Below are positions 42,373-50,622 of a stretch of DNA of 64,000 bases, in pieces. The translations under genes were made by a program, and so were the position numbers. Position 1 is the stretch's first letter. Every line of letters starts with the position of its first letter. The stretch is from Bacteroidales bacterium (GTDB taxonomy: Bacteria > Bacteroidota > Bacteroidia > Bacteroidales > UBA932), in assembly GCA_017625535.1 (NCBI GenBank), contig JAGAKR010000019.1:1-64000 (forward strand), in the 5' to 3' direction. The notes under the pieces are model-generated. The model made no database searches, had not been told where the DNA came from, and worked only from the letters and a program-made list of their open reading frames with translations.

Positions 42373-43530
42373 ATGCTTACGCAAATTATAAACGGAAAGA
42401 TCCACACGCCACAAGGATGGCTTAAAAACGGATCGGTAATTATAAGTGACAACAAGATACTTGAGGTATCCAATTGCGACCTTGCTGTAGTAGGTGCAAA
42501 AATTGTTGATGCCAGAGGAATGTATATTGTACCGGGAGGAGTTGAGATCCACGTGCACGGTGGTGGCGGCAGGGATTTTATGGAAGGTTCAGAGGATGCT
42601 TTCAGAACTGCTGTGGCTGCCCATATGCAGCACGGTACAACCAGTATCTTCCCTACCCTCTCTTCATCAAGCATCCCAATGATAAAGGCTGCTGCAGAAA
42701 CCACTGAGAAATTGATGGCAGAGAAGGACAGCCCTATTTTGGGTCTCCACCTGGAGGGACATTACTTCAATATGAAGATGGCTGGAGGTCAGATTCCTGA
42801 ATACATAAAGAATCCTGATCCAAACGAATATATTCCTCTGCTTGAGGAGACAAACTGTATCAAGAGATGGGATGCTTCTCCTGAACTTCCAGGTGCACTC
42901 CAGTTCGGAAAATATGTCTCTTCCAAAGGTATCCTTGTTTCAGTGGCACACACCCAGGCTGAGTTTGAGGATATAAGGGCCGGTTTTGAAGCTGGCTACA
43001 CCCACGCAACACACTTCTATAATGCAATGCCTGGCTTCCACAAAAAGAATGAGTACAAATATGAAGGTACAGTAGAGTCAATCTACCTTATGGATGATAT
43101 GACAGTAGAGGCTATAGCGGATGGTATTCACGTTCCTCCTACAATCTTGAGGCTCATCTACAAAGTTAAAGGTGTTGAGAAGACAGCCCTCATTACTGAT
43201 GCACTTGCCTGCGCAGCCAGCGACAGCAAGACTGCTTTTGACCCAAGGGTAATTATAGAGGACGGAGTATGCAAACTGGCTGACAGATCTGCACTTGCCG
43301 GAAGTATTGCAACTATGGACCGCCTTATCCAGACTATGACGCTTAAGGCTGAGGTCCCTTTGTTTGACGTAATAAGGATGATTTCAGAAACTCCATCAAA
43401 GATTATGGGCGTATACGACAGAAAAGGTTCATTGGAGAGGGGAAAAGATGCCGATATACTTCTTCTCGACAATCATCTTGAAGTACGTGGCGTATGGGCA
43501 ATGGGTAAAATGGTTAAAAATTTTGAGTAG
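42373..43530 (+). CDS. nagA: N-acetylglucosamine-6-phosphate deacetylase, complete active site
   Basis: Deacetylates GlcNAc-6-P to GlcN-6-P in amino-sugar or cell-wall recycling. 385 aa, amidohydrolase fold. All expected residues are present: HVHGGGG (His60 and His62, two-metal type as in B. subtilis NagA), Glu128 in HLEGHYFN, His193 in AHTQAEF, His214 in THFYNAM, and the catalytic Asp276 in ITDAL. It is followed 3 bp later by a paralogue that starts almost identically (MLTQIINGKI) but has lost these residues. The neighbouring patatin and lipoprotein are not obviously related in function. Confidence 0.93.
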   Translation: MLTQIINGKIHTPQGWLKNGSVIISDNKILEVSNCDLAVVGAKIVDARGMYIVPGGVEIHVHGGGGRDFMEGSEDAFRTAVAAHMQHGTTSIFPTLSSSSIPMIKAAAETTEKLMAEKDSPILGLHLEGHYFNMKMAGGQIPEYIKNPDPNEYIPLLEETNCIKRWDASPELPGALQFGKYVSSKGILVSVAHTQAEFEDIRAGFEAGYTHATHFYNAMPGFHKKNEYKYEGTVESIYLMDDMTVEAIADGIHVPPTILRLIYKVKGVEKTALITDALACAASDSKTAFDPRVIIEDGVCKLADRSALAGSIATMDRLIQTMTLKAEVPLFDVIRMISETPSKIMGVYDRKGSLERGKDADILLLDNHLEVRGVWAMGKMVKNFE

Positions 43531-43533
43531 TAT

Positions 43534-44673
43534 ATGCTTACACAAATTATAAACGGCAAAATTTTCACTCCAAACGGTTGGTTGGAAGGAGGCTCAATAA
43601 TATTGAGCGATTCAAAGATTCTGGAGATTGCCAACAGTGACCTTCCAAGGGTTGGTGCGACCATTGTAGATGTAAAAGGAGATTACATTCTTCCGGGATT
43701 CGTTGCCATGAACATCCACGGCGGTGGAGGCAAAGCATTCAAAGAGGGAACACGTGAAGCGTTTGACATTGCAACAGATGCCCATCTGAAACATGGTGCA
43801 ACCACCATTTTCCCTACAATCTATACAGCCAAGACTGAGAAGATCTACAACTCAGCAAAGGTTTGTGAAGAGATAATGAAAGAGGGCGGTTCACCTGTTA
43901 AGGGAATTCACGTTGCAGGACCATACTTCAACCCCAATATGGTGAAAAGTTTTCCTGGTGCAAAAGATCCCGACAAAGAAGAGTATACCAAGATTCTTTC
44001 TGAGACAAACTGCATAAAGAGATGGGACTTGTCACCTGAATTGCCTGGTGCATATGAGATGGCTAAAATCCTCAAATGGAAGAATATTGTGGCTGCAATC
44101 ACCCATACTCAGGCTGAGTTTGAAATTGTAAAAGAGGCTTATGACGCCGGTTTCACCCACGTATCACAACTCTACAATGCAATGCCCGGATTCCATAAAC
44201 GTGGAGAGTACAAATATGAAGGTACTGTAGAGAGCGTTTTCCTCCTGGATGATATGGGAGTTGAAATTACTGCAGACGGAAGACACCTTCCTGCTACAAT
44301 CCTCAGACTTGTGTACAAGCTCAAGGGCGTTGAACACACCAGTCTGGTTACAAATGCCCTCAAATATGCCGCATATGACGGGGATGTGGAGGCAGATTCA
44401 GACTTCATCATTGAGGACGGAGTATGCAAACTCAAAGACCACTCATCCCTTGCCGGCAGCATTGCAACAATGGACAAAGTTGTTAAAGTTGCAACAGATG
44501 CAGGAATTCCTTTTGAGGATGTAATAAGGATGGCTACTGAAACTCCTGCAAAAGTGATGAACTGCTTTGACCGTGTAGGCTCATTGGAAGAGGGCAAGGA
44601 TGCAGACATTGTCCTTATGAACAAGGATCTTGAAATTACAGGAGTCTGGAGCCAGGGCAAGAAATATGTTTAG
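43534..44673 (+). CDS. NagA paralogue lacking the metal and catalytic residues (probable pseudoenzyme)
   Basis: A 379-aa intact reading frame clearly homologous along its whole length to the preceding NagA, with the same start MLTQIINGKI and the shared blocks THTQAEFE, YNAMPGFHKRGEYKYEGTVES and GSIATMDK. At the active site, however, the HxH is NIH (Asn60), the metal Glu is Ala128 (HVAGPYFN), the metal His is Gln212 (SQLYNAM) and the catalytic Asp is Asn274 (VTNAL). His62 and His191 remain. With no metal site and no general acid it should not deacetylate. The reading frame is undamaged, so it is probably retained as a binding or regulatory partner. Its last bases overlap the next gene. Confidence 0.88.
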   Translation: MLTQIINGKIFTPNGWLEGGSIILSDSKILEIANSDLPRVGATIVDVKGDYILPGFVAMNIHGGGGKAFKEGTREAFDIATDAHLKHGATTIFPTIYTAKTEKIYNSAKVCEEIMKEGGSPVKGIHVAGPYFNPNMVKSFPGAKDPDKEEYTKILSETNCIKRWDLSPELPGAYEMAKILKWKNIVAAITHTQAEFEIVKEAYDAGFTHVSQLYNAMPGFHKRGEYKYEGTVESVFLLDDMGVEITADGRHLPATILRLVYKLKGVEHTSLVTNALKYAAYDGDVEADSDFIIEDGVCKLKDHSSLAGSIATMDKVVKVATDAGIPFEDVIRMATETPAKVMNCFDRVGSLEEGKDADIVLMNKDLEITGVWSQGKKYV

Positions 44674-45646
44674 ACTTCTGTTGATACATATTGTGGGTAT
44701 CCTGGTTTTTACAGGTTGTGTATCGCCGCTTGAAAAATCGGTTATGGTGCCCCTTGAATCAAAAGAACTTGATAAAGTTGCCGGGGAAGACATCTCTTTC
44801 CTGGCAACTTATTCTATTGTGCAGGACAAATGGAACAGGATGGATTCGTCTGCAGATTCTGCAAGATGGGCTCCGCTTTCATATGCCAGGCTGCACTCAT
44901 TCATAAAAACTACAGAGAGTGCGCAACTCAACTCTCCCCTCTTTACAAAATTGCGTGCAGAATGGGAAGAGATGAACAATTCCAACAATGCATTAGCGGA
45001 TTCTCTCATCATAAAGTGGAAAAGTTATCTGGAGGAAAACTCCCCAGACTCTCTGGTATCCGTTTCCCTGGAAAATATTGAATTTGAAAAGATAAGGAAC
45101 ATAAAAAAGGAGATTGACACCCTTGTAAAAGTACAGCTCAAACTAAGGAGTGCCGGAATTAGGATTGATTCGGTCAAACTCTCTTATGCCTTCAATCAGG
45201 AATTTGCTTTAGATTCTCTTGCTTCCGATACATTGGGACAACCTATACAGACCAATTGGCTTTTTCTGCAGAAAAGATTCACAGACAGCATTTCTGTAAA
45301 AGTGTACCCTGTACTTCCGCAACAGATGAAAAATCTGCTTATAAACAAGGATTCATCTGCAATGTTCCGTTATGCGCTGCAGTCGGTATATTCAGATGGC
45401 ATCGTCTACAATATGGATACACTCCAGAGCAAAGTTCCGGAACCTGTACTTGCATTCATACTCGCCGAAAAGGAGACAGACTCACCGGTGTTTGATTCTA
45501 CCATATACAGGGAGAGGATAATAAAGGAACTTGTCAACCCCAACTATATATCCCAAGGTGCATATCTGAGACTGAATGCCCAGGAGTACTACAGACAGAT
45601 AGATTCACTTGCATTCAGTTATCTCAATTACAAGGGTGGCTGGTAA
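44666..45646 (+). CDS. Hypothetical lipoprotein coupled to the NagA paralogue
   Basis: 326 aa with a lipoprotein signal (hydrophobic 3-16, lipobox VFTGC, Cys about 18). The mature part is predominantly helical and acidic, with repeated Asp/Ser-Leu turns; I recognise no family. The ATG at 44666 overlaps the NagA-paralogue stop by 8 bp, implying translational coupling. An upstream in-frame ATG would lie well inside that gene and put a hydrophilic stretch before the signal, so it is rejected. Its 3' end overlaps the convergent fau gene by 19 bp. Function unknown. Confidence 0.7.
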   Translation: MFRLLLIHIVGILVFTGCVSPLEKSVMVPLESKELDKVAGEDISFLATYSIVQDKWNRMDSSADSARWAPLSYARLHSFIKTTESAQLNSPLFTKLRAEWEEMNNSNNALADSLIIKWKSYLEENSPDSLVSVSLENIEFEKIRNIKKEIDTLVKVQLKLRSAGIRIDSVKLSYAFNQEFALDSLASDTLGQPIQTNWLFLQKRFTDSISVKVYPVLPQQMKNLLINKDSSAMFRYALQSVYSDGIVYNMDTLQSKVPEPVLAFILAEKETDSPVFDSTIYRERIIKELVNPNYISQGAYLRLNAQEYYRQIDSLAFSYLNYKGGW

Positions 45647-46200
45647 ACAGTACATTCTGTAACTACAACATCAAGCGGTCTGTCAAACTCCTCACAAGGA
45701 ATACTGGGGACTATCTGGAAGTTGAACCCCAAACCTATCATCCTGCATTTCAAATTTGGGATAAGGCGGTCATAGAATCCCTTTCCCCTGCCCAGCCTGT
45801 TGCACTCAGCATCAAATGCAACTCCTGGAACAATGGCAAGGTCCACTTCAGATGGGGATGCACATTCATTTCCTTGCGGTTCCTCTATATTGCAATACCC
45901 CTTTTCCATATTTCCGGGAACATACTCCTTCAGGATAAGGTTGTCACCCTCCACTACAGGGAGGAGAATCTTCTTCCCCCCTTCCCTCCTGGAACTCAGT
46001 CTCCTCAGGAGGAACTCAGTGTCAACTTCATCGGGAAGAGAGGCATAAAGGAGTATTGTGCCTGCATTGGAAACCTCTTCCATAGCAAGGACCTTCTCCC
46101 CTATTGCCTGGGAGAGGGAAATTTTCTCTTCTGCTGAAAGTAATCCCTTCCTGGTGCGGATCTCTTTGCGGATTTCCTTTTTCTGCTCCTTTAAATCCAT
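45628..46200 (-). CDS. 5-formyltetrahydrofolate cyclo-ligase
   Basis: A 190-aa enzyme converting 5-formyl-THF to 5,10-methenyl-THF with ATP. The N-terminal KKEIRKEIRTRK stretch (phosphate contact), LLYASLPDEVDTEFL and the family signature GVAFDAECNRLGRGKGFYDRLI (about 127-148) are all present. It overlaps the 3' end of the upstream-strand lipoprotein gene by 19 bp (tail to tail) and is preceded 11 bp upstream by marC on the same strand. Confidence 0.95.
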   Translation of the reverse strand: MDLKEQKKEIRKEIRTRKGLLSAEEKISLSQAIGEKVLAMEEVSNAGTILLYASLPDEVDTEFLLRRLSSRREGGKKILLPVVEGDNLILKEYVPGNMEKGYCNIEEPQGNECASPSEVDLAIVPGVAFDAECNRLGRGKGFYDRLIPNLKCRMIGLGFNFQIVPSIPCEEFDRPLDVVVTECTVYQPPL

Positions 46201-46211
46201 AAATTGAACGT

Positions 46212-46850
46212 TTATCCAAGGAAAGAGTAGATGAACGGCCTTATACCAGCCATAAAGAACTCTACGGCAATCACCATTATTATAAGTCCCATAATCCTGA
46301 GCATTACATTTATGCCGGTTTCTCCAAGATAACGTACAATCTTGGTTGAAAATGCAAAAATGATGTAGCAGAAAACAAGAACAACTATTACAGCCGAAAC
46401 AAAAGCCACTTTGTGTGCAATTGTCATTGCATCCTCCATAAGGACTATGGCATTTGTAATTGCACCAGGGCCGCAGAGCATAGGTATTGCCAACGGGGTA
46501 ATTGCTATATCTTTTGCAGCCTTGTGCACTTCATCTTTTCCTCCTTTGATTGGAGAGAGCCTTGCATTCAGCATATCAAAACCTATTACAAAGAAAATTG
46601 CACCACCCACTATTCTGAAACTGTCTACAGATATGCCGAAGAACTTGAACAGGAACTGTCCCGAAAACGCAAATCCGCATAAAATGAGGAATGCTGCAAA
46701 AATGGCCCTGCGTGCAATTTCCAGTTTCTGCTTCTCTGTAAGTTCAGATGTGAGCCCAAGAAAAACCGGCAGAATGCTTATAGGGTTTACCAATGTAAAG
46801 AACGAAGTGAATACCAACAGGGCATAAGGCAAAACAGAGTCAAGTTCCAT
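46212..46850 (-). CDS. MarC-family (UPF0056) integral membrane protein
   Basis: 212 aa, about six membrane helices. Family features are the FFTLVNPISILPVFLGLT opening and the PLAIPMLCGPGAITNAI motif in the second half. Function is not established for any MarC protein; the name does not imply drug resistance. I place the start at the ATG at 46850 (MELDSVLPYA), where the family normally starts. The open frame continues 41 codons upstream over the promoter region of the divergent WYL gene, which is unlikely to be coding. Confidence 0.88.
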   Translation of the reverse strand: MELDSVLPYALLVFTSFFTLVNPISILPVFLGLTSELTEKQKLEIARRAIFAAFLILCGFAFSGQFLFKFFGISVDSFRIVGGAIFFVIGFDMLNARLSPIKGGKDEVHKAAKDIAITPLAIPMLCGPGAITNAIVLMEDAMTIAHKVAFVSAVIVVLVFCYIIFAFSTKIVRYLGETGINVMLRIMGLIIMVIAVEFFMAGIRPFIYSFLG

Positions 46851-46904
46851 ATCCGGGGATTTGTTTAAATGATGAACAATATATATAATATCAACGCAAA
46901 ATAA

Positions 46905-46936
46905 TTGCGCTATAAAGATAGTAATTATTATATTTG
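46905..46936 (+). promoter_or_regulatory. Putative promoter of the WYL-acetyltransferase-WYL operon
   Basis: TTGC at 46905-46908 and TATATTTG at 46929-46936 are 20 bp apart, fitting the Bacteroidota -33/-7 spacing. The ATG at 46958 follows 22 bp later. Confidence 0.6.
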
Positions 46937-46957
46937 TATAGAAATAAAATTTTTCAT

Positions 46958-48058
46958 ATGGGCAACTCTTCAAACGCTTTGCTCAGGCACAGGACAATTG
47001 ATGCTTGTCTGAGGGACACTAAAAACAAATATACATTGCTCGACCTCATAAATGCTTGTTCCCAGGCTATAAAGTTGAAGAATGGCAACAAAAGCGGTTC
47101 CAGGAACAAGGTATCTGTAAGATCACTCCAGTTGGACCTTCAGATTATGCGCAGCAAAACCAAAGGATATGGCGCACCTATAGTTGTGTATGAGCACAAG
47201 TATTACAAGTACAAAGACCCTAACTTCTCAATCCAGCACGCAAAGGTAGGAAAGGAGAATCTCCTCTCAATTGCAGAGATGGTGGATACCCTCAAGCATT
47301 ATACCTCATTTGAAGAACTTTCCAATTTGCGCAACATTACAGAGGTGCTGGAGGAAGAGATAAATGCAAAGATGCAGAAAAGGAGCAGTGTGGTTTCATA
47401 TGAAGAGAAACGCAACCCTCTTGGCCTGGAGTATTTTGACACACTCCACGATGCCATAATAAACCGTAAGGCTCTTTGCATTGGATATTATTCATCCCGT
47501 TCCAACAATATAATGAGCATCATCTTCTACCCTTTCTACCTTAAGGAATACAAGGGAAGATGGTATGCACTCGGCTACAAGGACGGCCTGCAGGGAGTAT
47601 ACAAATTGCCTTTGGACAGGATAAGGGACTATTCATACTCAATCCTCCCCTTCCCCGACGAGTATACCTTCAATCCCGACGAATATTTCAGGGATATAAT
47701 AGGTGTAACCCGCCTCACAGGAGAGCCAAAAGAGATAAGATTCCTTGTAAAGAACAAGTTGGCCCCTTTCTTTAAGATTAATCCTATCCACCACAGCCAG
47801 AAAATAGCATACAGGCACGAGAACGGAGATTATGAATTTACAGTGAACATAATCCCCAACAGGGAGTTCTATAATCTGATATTCGACTGGCAGCCCAACA
47901 TCCAGATAATTTCTCCTCGTGAAGTGGGCATTTCTGCCAATGAAAGGGTAACGGAAATTGCAGACCAGTTGCCGGATTATTCACTTCCAAAACCAAAGGA
48001 AGAGACACAGGATGAAAACTCCTGGGACAACGGAATAAATCTTTTTTCAAACTTATAG
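46958..48058 (+). CDS. WYL-domain transcriptional regulator (first of two)
   Basis: 366 aa. The N-terminal region (about 1-100) contains a winged-helix-like segment (IDACLRDTKNKYTLLDLINA, then SRNKVSVRSLQLDLQIMRS) used for DNA binding. The middle and C-terminal part is a WYL sensory domain (GRWYALGYKDG, then the RIRDY and FNPDEYF motifs) and a WCX-like end. WYL proteins bind nucleic acid or nucleotide ligands and commonly regulate defence or DNA-damage functions. Here the partners are an acetyltransferase-like gene (4 bp downstream) and a second WYL regulator, with no defence genes next to them. The ATG at 46958 is preferred over an earlier codon lying in the promoter. Confidence 0.85.
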   Translation: MGNSSNALLRHRTIDACLRDTKNKYTLLDLINACSQAIKLKNGNKSGSRNKVSVRSLQLDLQIMRSKTKGYGAPIVVYEHKYYKYKDPNFSIQHAKVGKENLLSIAEMVDTLKHYTSFEELSNLRNITEVLEEEINAKMQKRSSVVSYEEKRNPLGLEYFDTLHDAIINRKALCIGYYSSRSNNIMSIIFYPFYLKEYKGRWYALGYKDGLQGVYKLPLDRIRDYSYSILPFPDEYTFNPDEYFRDIIGVTRLTGEPKEIRFLVKNKLAPFFKINPIHHSQKIAYRHENGDYEFTVNIIPNREFYNLIFDWQPNIQIISPREVGISANERVTEIADQLPDYSLPKPKEETQDENSWDNGINLFSNL

Positions 48059-48062
48059 CATA

Positions 48063-48737
48063 ATGAATTCAAATACCAGAACCATCATCAATCTGAATAC
48101 CTGGGATAGAGCAAAAAGCTACGAGTTTTATAAAAACTTCATAAATCCACAGGTAAGCATAACGGCAGAAGTGGAGTGCACGGCTGCATTCAACGACTGC
48201 AAGGAGAACAACACATCATTCTTCCGAAAATATGTATATGCCATCCTCCGTTCAGTAAACGAGATAAAAGAACTCAAATACAGGATTGAGAAGGTGGATG
48301 GTGAAGAGAGGGTTGTATTATATGATAAAATCTCTGTACTTGCCCCTGTAAAGGTTGGAAAGAACGGCGAATTTACCACTATAAAGGTCCCTTACCACCT
48401 TACATTTGAAAAGTTCAACAAGGTTATGGATGAGATTGTAACTGCAATTGATCCAGATGATCCTGAACCTTATTTTGTTGAAGAGGACCAGGAGAGGCGC
48501 GGATTTTCCGATATGGTTGTAATAAGCGCACTTCCAGACCTGCACTTCACATCTGTTACAGCAACACAATCGTGCAGTTTCGGTTCCCGTAAGCCTCTTA
48601 TCAATGTGGGTAAGGCAATAATGAAGGAGGGAAAAATGATGATGCCTGTGGCAATTTCATTCCACCACGGCCTTTGCGACGGCTACCATATAAGCAAATT
48701 CTTTGCACTTATTGAGAATTACCTGAGAGAATTATAG
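48063..48737 (+). CDS. CatA-like O-acetyltransferase (chloramphenicol acetyltransferase fold)
   Basis: A 224-aa homotrimeric CAT-fold protein. The catalytic His motif is SFHHGLCDGYHISKFF (family HHAVCDGFH), the structural FTSVTATQSCSFGSRKPL region is also recognisable, and the N-terminal WDRAKSYEFYKNF is the usual CAT opening. Whether chloramphenicol is a substrate is unknown. Many Bacteroidota homologues are housekeeping proteins of unknown target. It sits between two WYL regulators in one operon, spacing 4 and 3 bp, which suggests regulation by them. Confidence 0.85.
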   Translation: MNSNTRTIINLNTWDRAKSYEFYKNFINPQVSITAEVECTAAFNDCKENNTSFFRKYVYAILRSVNEIKELKYRIEKVDGEERVVLYDKISVLAPVKVGKNGEFTTIKVPYHLTFEKFNKVMDEIVTAIDPDDPEPYFVEEDQERRGFSDMVVISALPDLHFTSVTATQSCSFGSRKPLINVGKAIMKEGKMMMPVAISFHHGLCDGYHISKFFALIENYLREL

Positions 48738-48740
48738 ACT

Positions 48741-49643
48741 ATGGACCAGCCCAAGATAGAGAGGATGCTTCGTCTTATGATGATGCTCACCGCAAACAAC
48801 AGGTATACCATTGAGGAGTTGTCGGACAAACTTCAGACATCTCCCCGCACCATTTACCGCTATATAGACACCTTCAAGGAGGCGGGCTTTGTTGTTTCCA
48901 AACAAGGGAATCATTTCAGGCTGGACAAGAAATCGCGTTATTTCAAGGATATCTCACAACTTGTACACTTCACAGAAGAGGAGGCATATATCCTCAATTC
49001 TGCCATTGAGAGTATAGATCCAACCAATGTGATAAAGCAGAACCTGAAAGCCAAACTTGCATCTGTATATGATTTCAGGATGCTTGCAGAGTGTGTTGTA
49101 AAGGGTGAGAATGCCCGCAATGTGAACTCAATCATTGAGGCAATAGAGGAGAAAAGGCAGATTGTACTTAAGGATTACACTTCTGCACACAGCAAGAAAG
49201 TGTCTGACAGGCTTGTGGAACCTCTTTCATTTACCACAAATTATATACAGGTTTGGGCTTATGAAGTATCATCGGGAAAAAACAAGTTGTTCAAGGTTTC
49301 AAGGATAGGCTCCGTTGAGATTCTTGAAAAGCCTTGGGAATTTGAAAATGAACACAAGGAGGGGCTTATGGACCTCTTCAGGATAAATAGTTTTGAGCAG
49401 ATTCCCATAAAACTGAAACTCGGGCTCCGTGCCGCTTCCCTCCTTGTAGAGGAGTACCCTCTTGGTGAGAAATTCCTCACACCTCTCCAGAATGACCCTT
49501 CCCATTTTATCCTGGATACCTGGGTGTGCGGCTATGAAGGAGTTGGAAGATTCATACTGGGTCTTCTGGATGACATTGAGATTCTGGAGGGTGATGGCCT
49601 TAAAGAGTTTTTGAAGGAGAGGATGCAGATGGCAAGATTCTGA
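48741..49643 (+). CDS. HTH-WYL transcriptional regulator (second)
   Basis: 300 aa. The N-terminal winged helix of the HTH_11/DeoR-like type (RMLRLMMMLTANNRYTIEEL, then SDKLQTSPRTIYRYIDTFKE, about 7-46) binds DNA. A WYL domain (about 140-215, PLSFTTNYIQVWAYEVSSGK) and a C-terminal WCX extension follow. It differs from the first WYL gene in having a short recognisable HTH. Last gene of the operon; a bidirectional terminator follows 8 bp after its stop. Confidence 0.87.
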   Translation: MDQPKIERMLRLMMMLTANNRYTIEELSDKLQTSPRTIYRYIDTFKEAGFVVSKQGNHFRLDKKSRYFKDISQLVHFTEEEAYILNSAIESIDPTNVIKQNLKAKLASVYDFRMLAECVVKGENARNVNSIIEAIEEKRQIVLKDYTSAHSKKVSDRLVEPLSFTTNYIQVWAYEVSSGKNKLFKVSRIGSVEILEKPWEFENEHKEGLMDLFRINSFEQIPIKLKLGLRAASLLVEEYPLGEKFLTPLQNDPSHFILDTWVCGYEGVGRFILGLLDDIEILEGDGLKEFLKERMQMARF

Positions 49644-49647
49644 ATAT

Positions 49648-49674
49648 AAAAAAGAGACCTTCCGGTCTCTTTTT
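49648..49674. terminator. Bidirectional terminator between the WYL operon and the HAD gene
   Basis: aaagagacc (49651-49659) pairs with ggtctcttt (49664-49672) around a ttcc loop, flanked by A-run and T-run on the two sides. It lies between two convergent stops 32 bp apart. Confidence 0.85.
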
Positions 49675-49675
49675 C

Positions 49676-50542
49676 TTATCTGTATCCCCTGCGCTTGAAC
49701 TCCTTCTTAAGTTTCTGCAGGTCATCGTCTGCCTTTATCTTGCAGATTATCCCTTTTACAAGGGTGTCAAGGTTCTTGCCGGGAGAATAGTCTGCCGGGC
49801 ATACATAATCACATCTCTCCTGGCTGAGTATTTTCTTTGCAATCTCCCTCTTCTTTTCATTCTTGGGCTCATAAACTGCAATTGTATTTCCGCCCATTGA
49901 TTTTATCAGTTTCATACAAGGGACATCGGTTTCGCCATCTCCAAAGTAAACCATATTGGCAAACGGAACCCTCTTTTTGGAATCTGGCATAGATTCATTG
50001 ATCTTTACAGAATCCCTTATTGTAAAGATACCCTTGTTTATCTTGTAGAGGAACTGTGTTTTGTTGGTATAGTTCACTGCAGCGGCAGGCCACTGGGCAT
50101 CCCCCTTCTCATCATAGTAGTATGAACTTGCAAAGATTGTCTTGAATTCATCAGCAATGGGAGTCCCTTCTATCATTTCCTTCATTCCCGACGAATTTAT
50201 GTAGTGTTCCACAATCACACCGTGATCCATTCCAAAATCACTTATCCTGCGGAACCACTCCTTCACCCCCTGGAAAAGTTTCACATCTTCGCCATATTTC
50301 TTGAGGCTCTCCCTCTTGATTGGAATCCCCCTCTCTTTGGCCTTTTCCAGCATAAGGAGCATATATACAAGCACGTTGTCGGAATCCTGGTTCTGTGCCA
50401 TTACGGCTGTCTGCCCCCAGAAATCCTCCTTCTTCTCCCCTACACTCTCTATAAATGAATACTCCTGCATATTGCCGGCTGCAAGAGTGCCGTCAAAATC
50501 ATAGATAAGTGCCACTATAGGCAATTTTGTCCTGCTTCTCAT
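49676..50542 (-). CDS. HAD-superfamily hydrolase
   Basis: 288 aa, substrate unknown. HAD motif I is ALIYDFDGTLAAGNM (about 11-25, nucleophile DFDGT). A long helical cap domain follows. Motif IV is MVYFGDGETDVPCMKLI, with the GDGxTDxP pattern of phosphoserine-phosphatase-like HADs. The ATG at 50542 is chosen; a GTG three codons upstream is possible. A -7 box on the minus strand at 50570-50577 supports this start region. No metabolic neighbour suggests the substrate. Confidence 0.82.
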   Translation of the reverse strand: MRSRTKLPIVALIYDFDGTLAAGNMQEYSFIESVGEKKEDFWGQTAVMAQNQDSDNVLVYMLLMLEKAKERGIPIKRESLKKYGEDVKLFQGVKEWFRRISDFGMDHGVIVEHYINSSGMKEMIEGTPIADEFKTIFASSYYYDEKGDAQWPAAAVNYTNKTQFLYKINKGIFTIRDSVKINESMPDSKKRVPFANMVYFGDGETDVPCMKLIKSMGGNTIAVYEPKNEKKREIAKKILSQERCDYVCPADYSPGKNLDTLVKGIICKIKADDDLQKLKKEFKRRGYR

Positions 50543-50569
50543 CCTTGTCACACAGTTGTTTATTATTTA

Positions 50570-50577
50570 CAAATTTA
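50570..50577 (-). promoter_or_regulatory. Putative -7 box for the HAD gene
   Basis: caaattta reads TAAATTTG on the minus strand (TAnnTTTG), 28 bp before the ATG. Confidence 0.5.
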
Positions 50578-50589
50578 AGAAAACCATTG

Positions 50590-50597
50590 TACATTTG
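50590..50597 (+). promoter_or_regulatory. Putative -7 box for the EamA transporter
   Basis: TACATTTG matches TAnnTTTG, 26 bp before the ATG at 50623. It is divergent from the HAD promoter. Confidence 0.5.
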
Positions 50598-50622
50598 CAG
50601 CAAATCTGAAAAATAATCTCAT

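Noticed and set aside
48063-48737. CAT-fold protein as a chloramphenicol resistance gene
   Set aside because: The catalytic motif is conserved, but the operon context is regulatory and base composition is like its neighbours; resistance is not supported by sequence alone.
46958-49643. WYL genes as markers of a phage-defence island
   Set aside because: No nuclease, methylase, reverse transcriptase or other effector adjoins them; the flanking genes (fau, marC, HAD, EamA) look like backbone.
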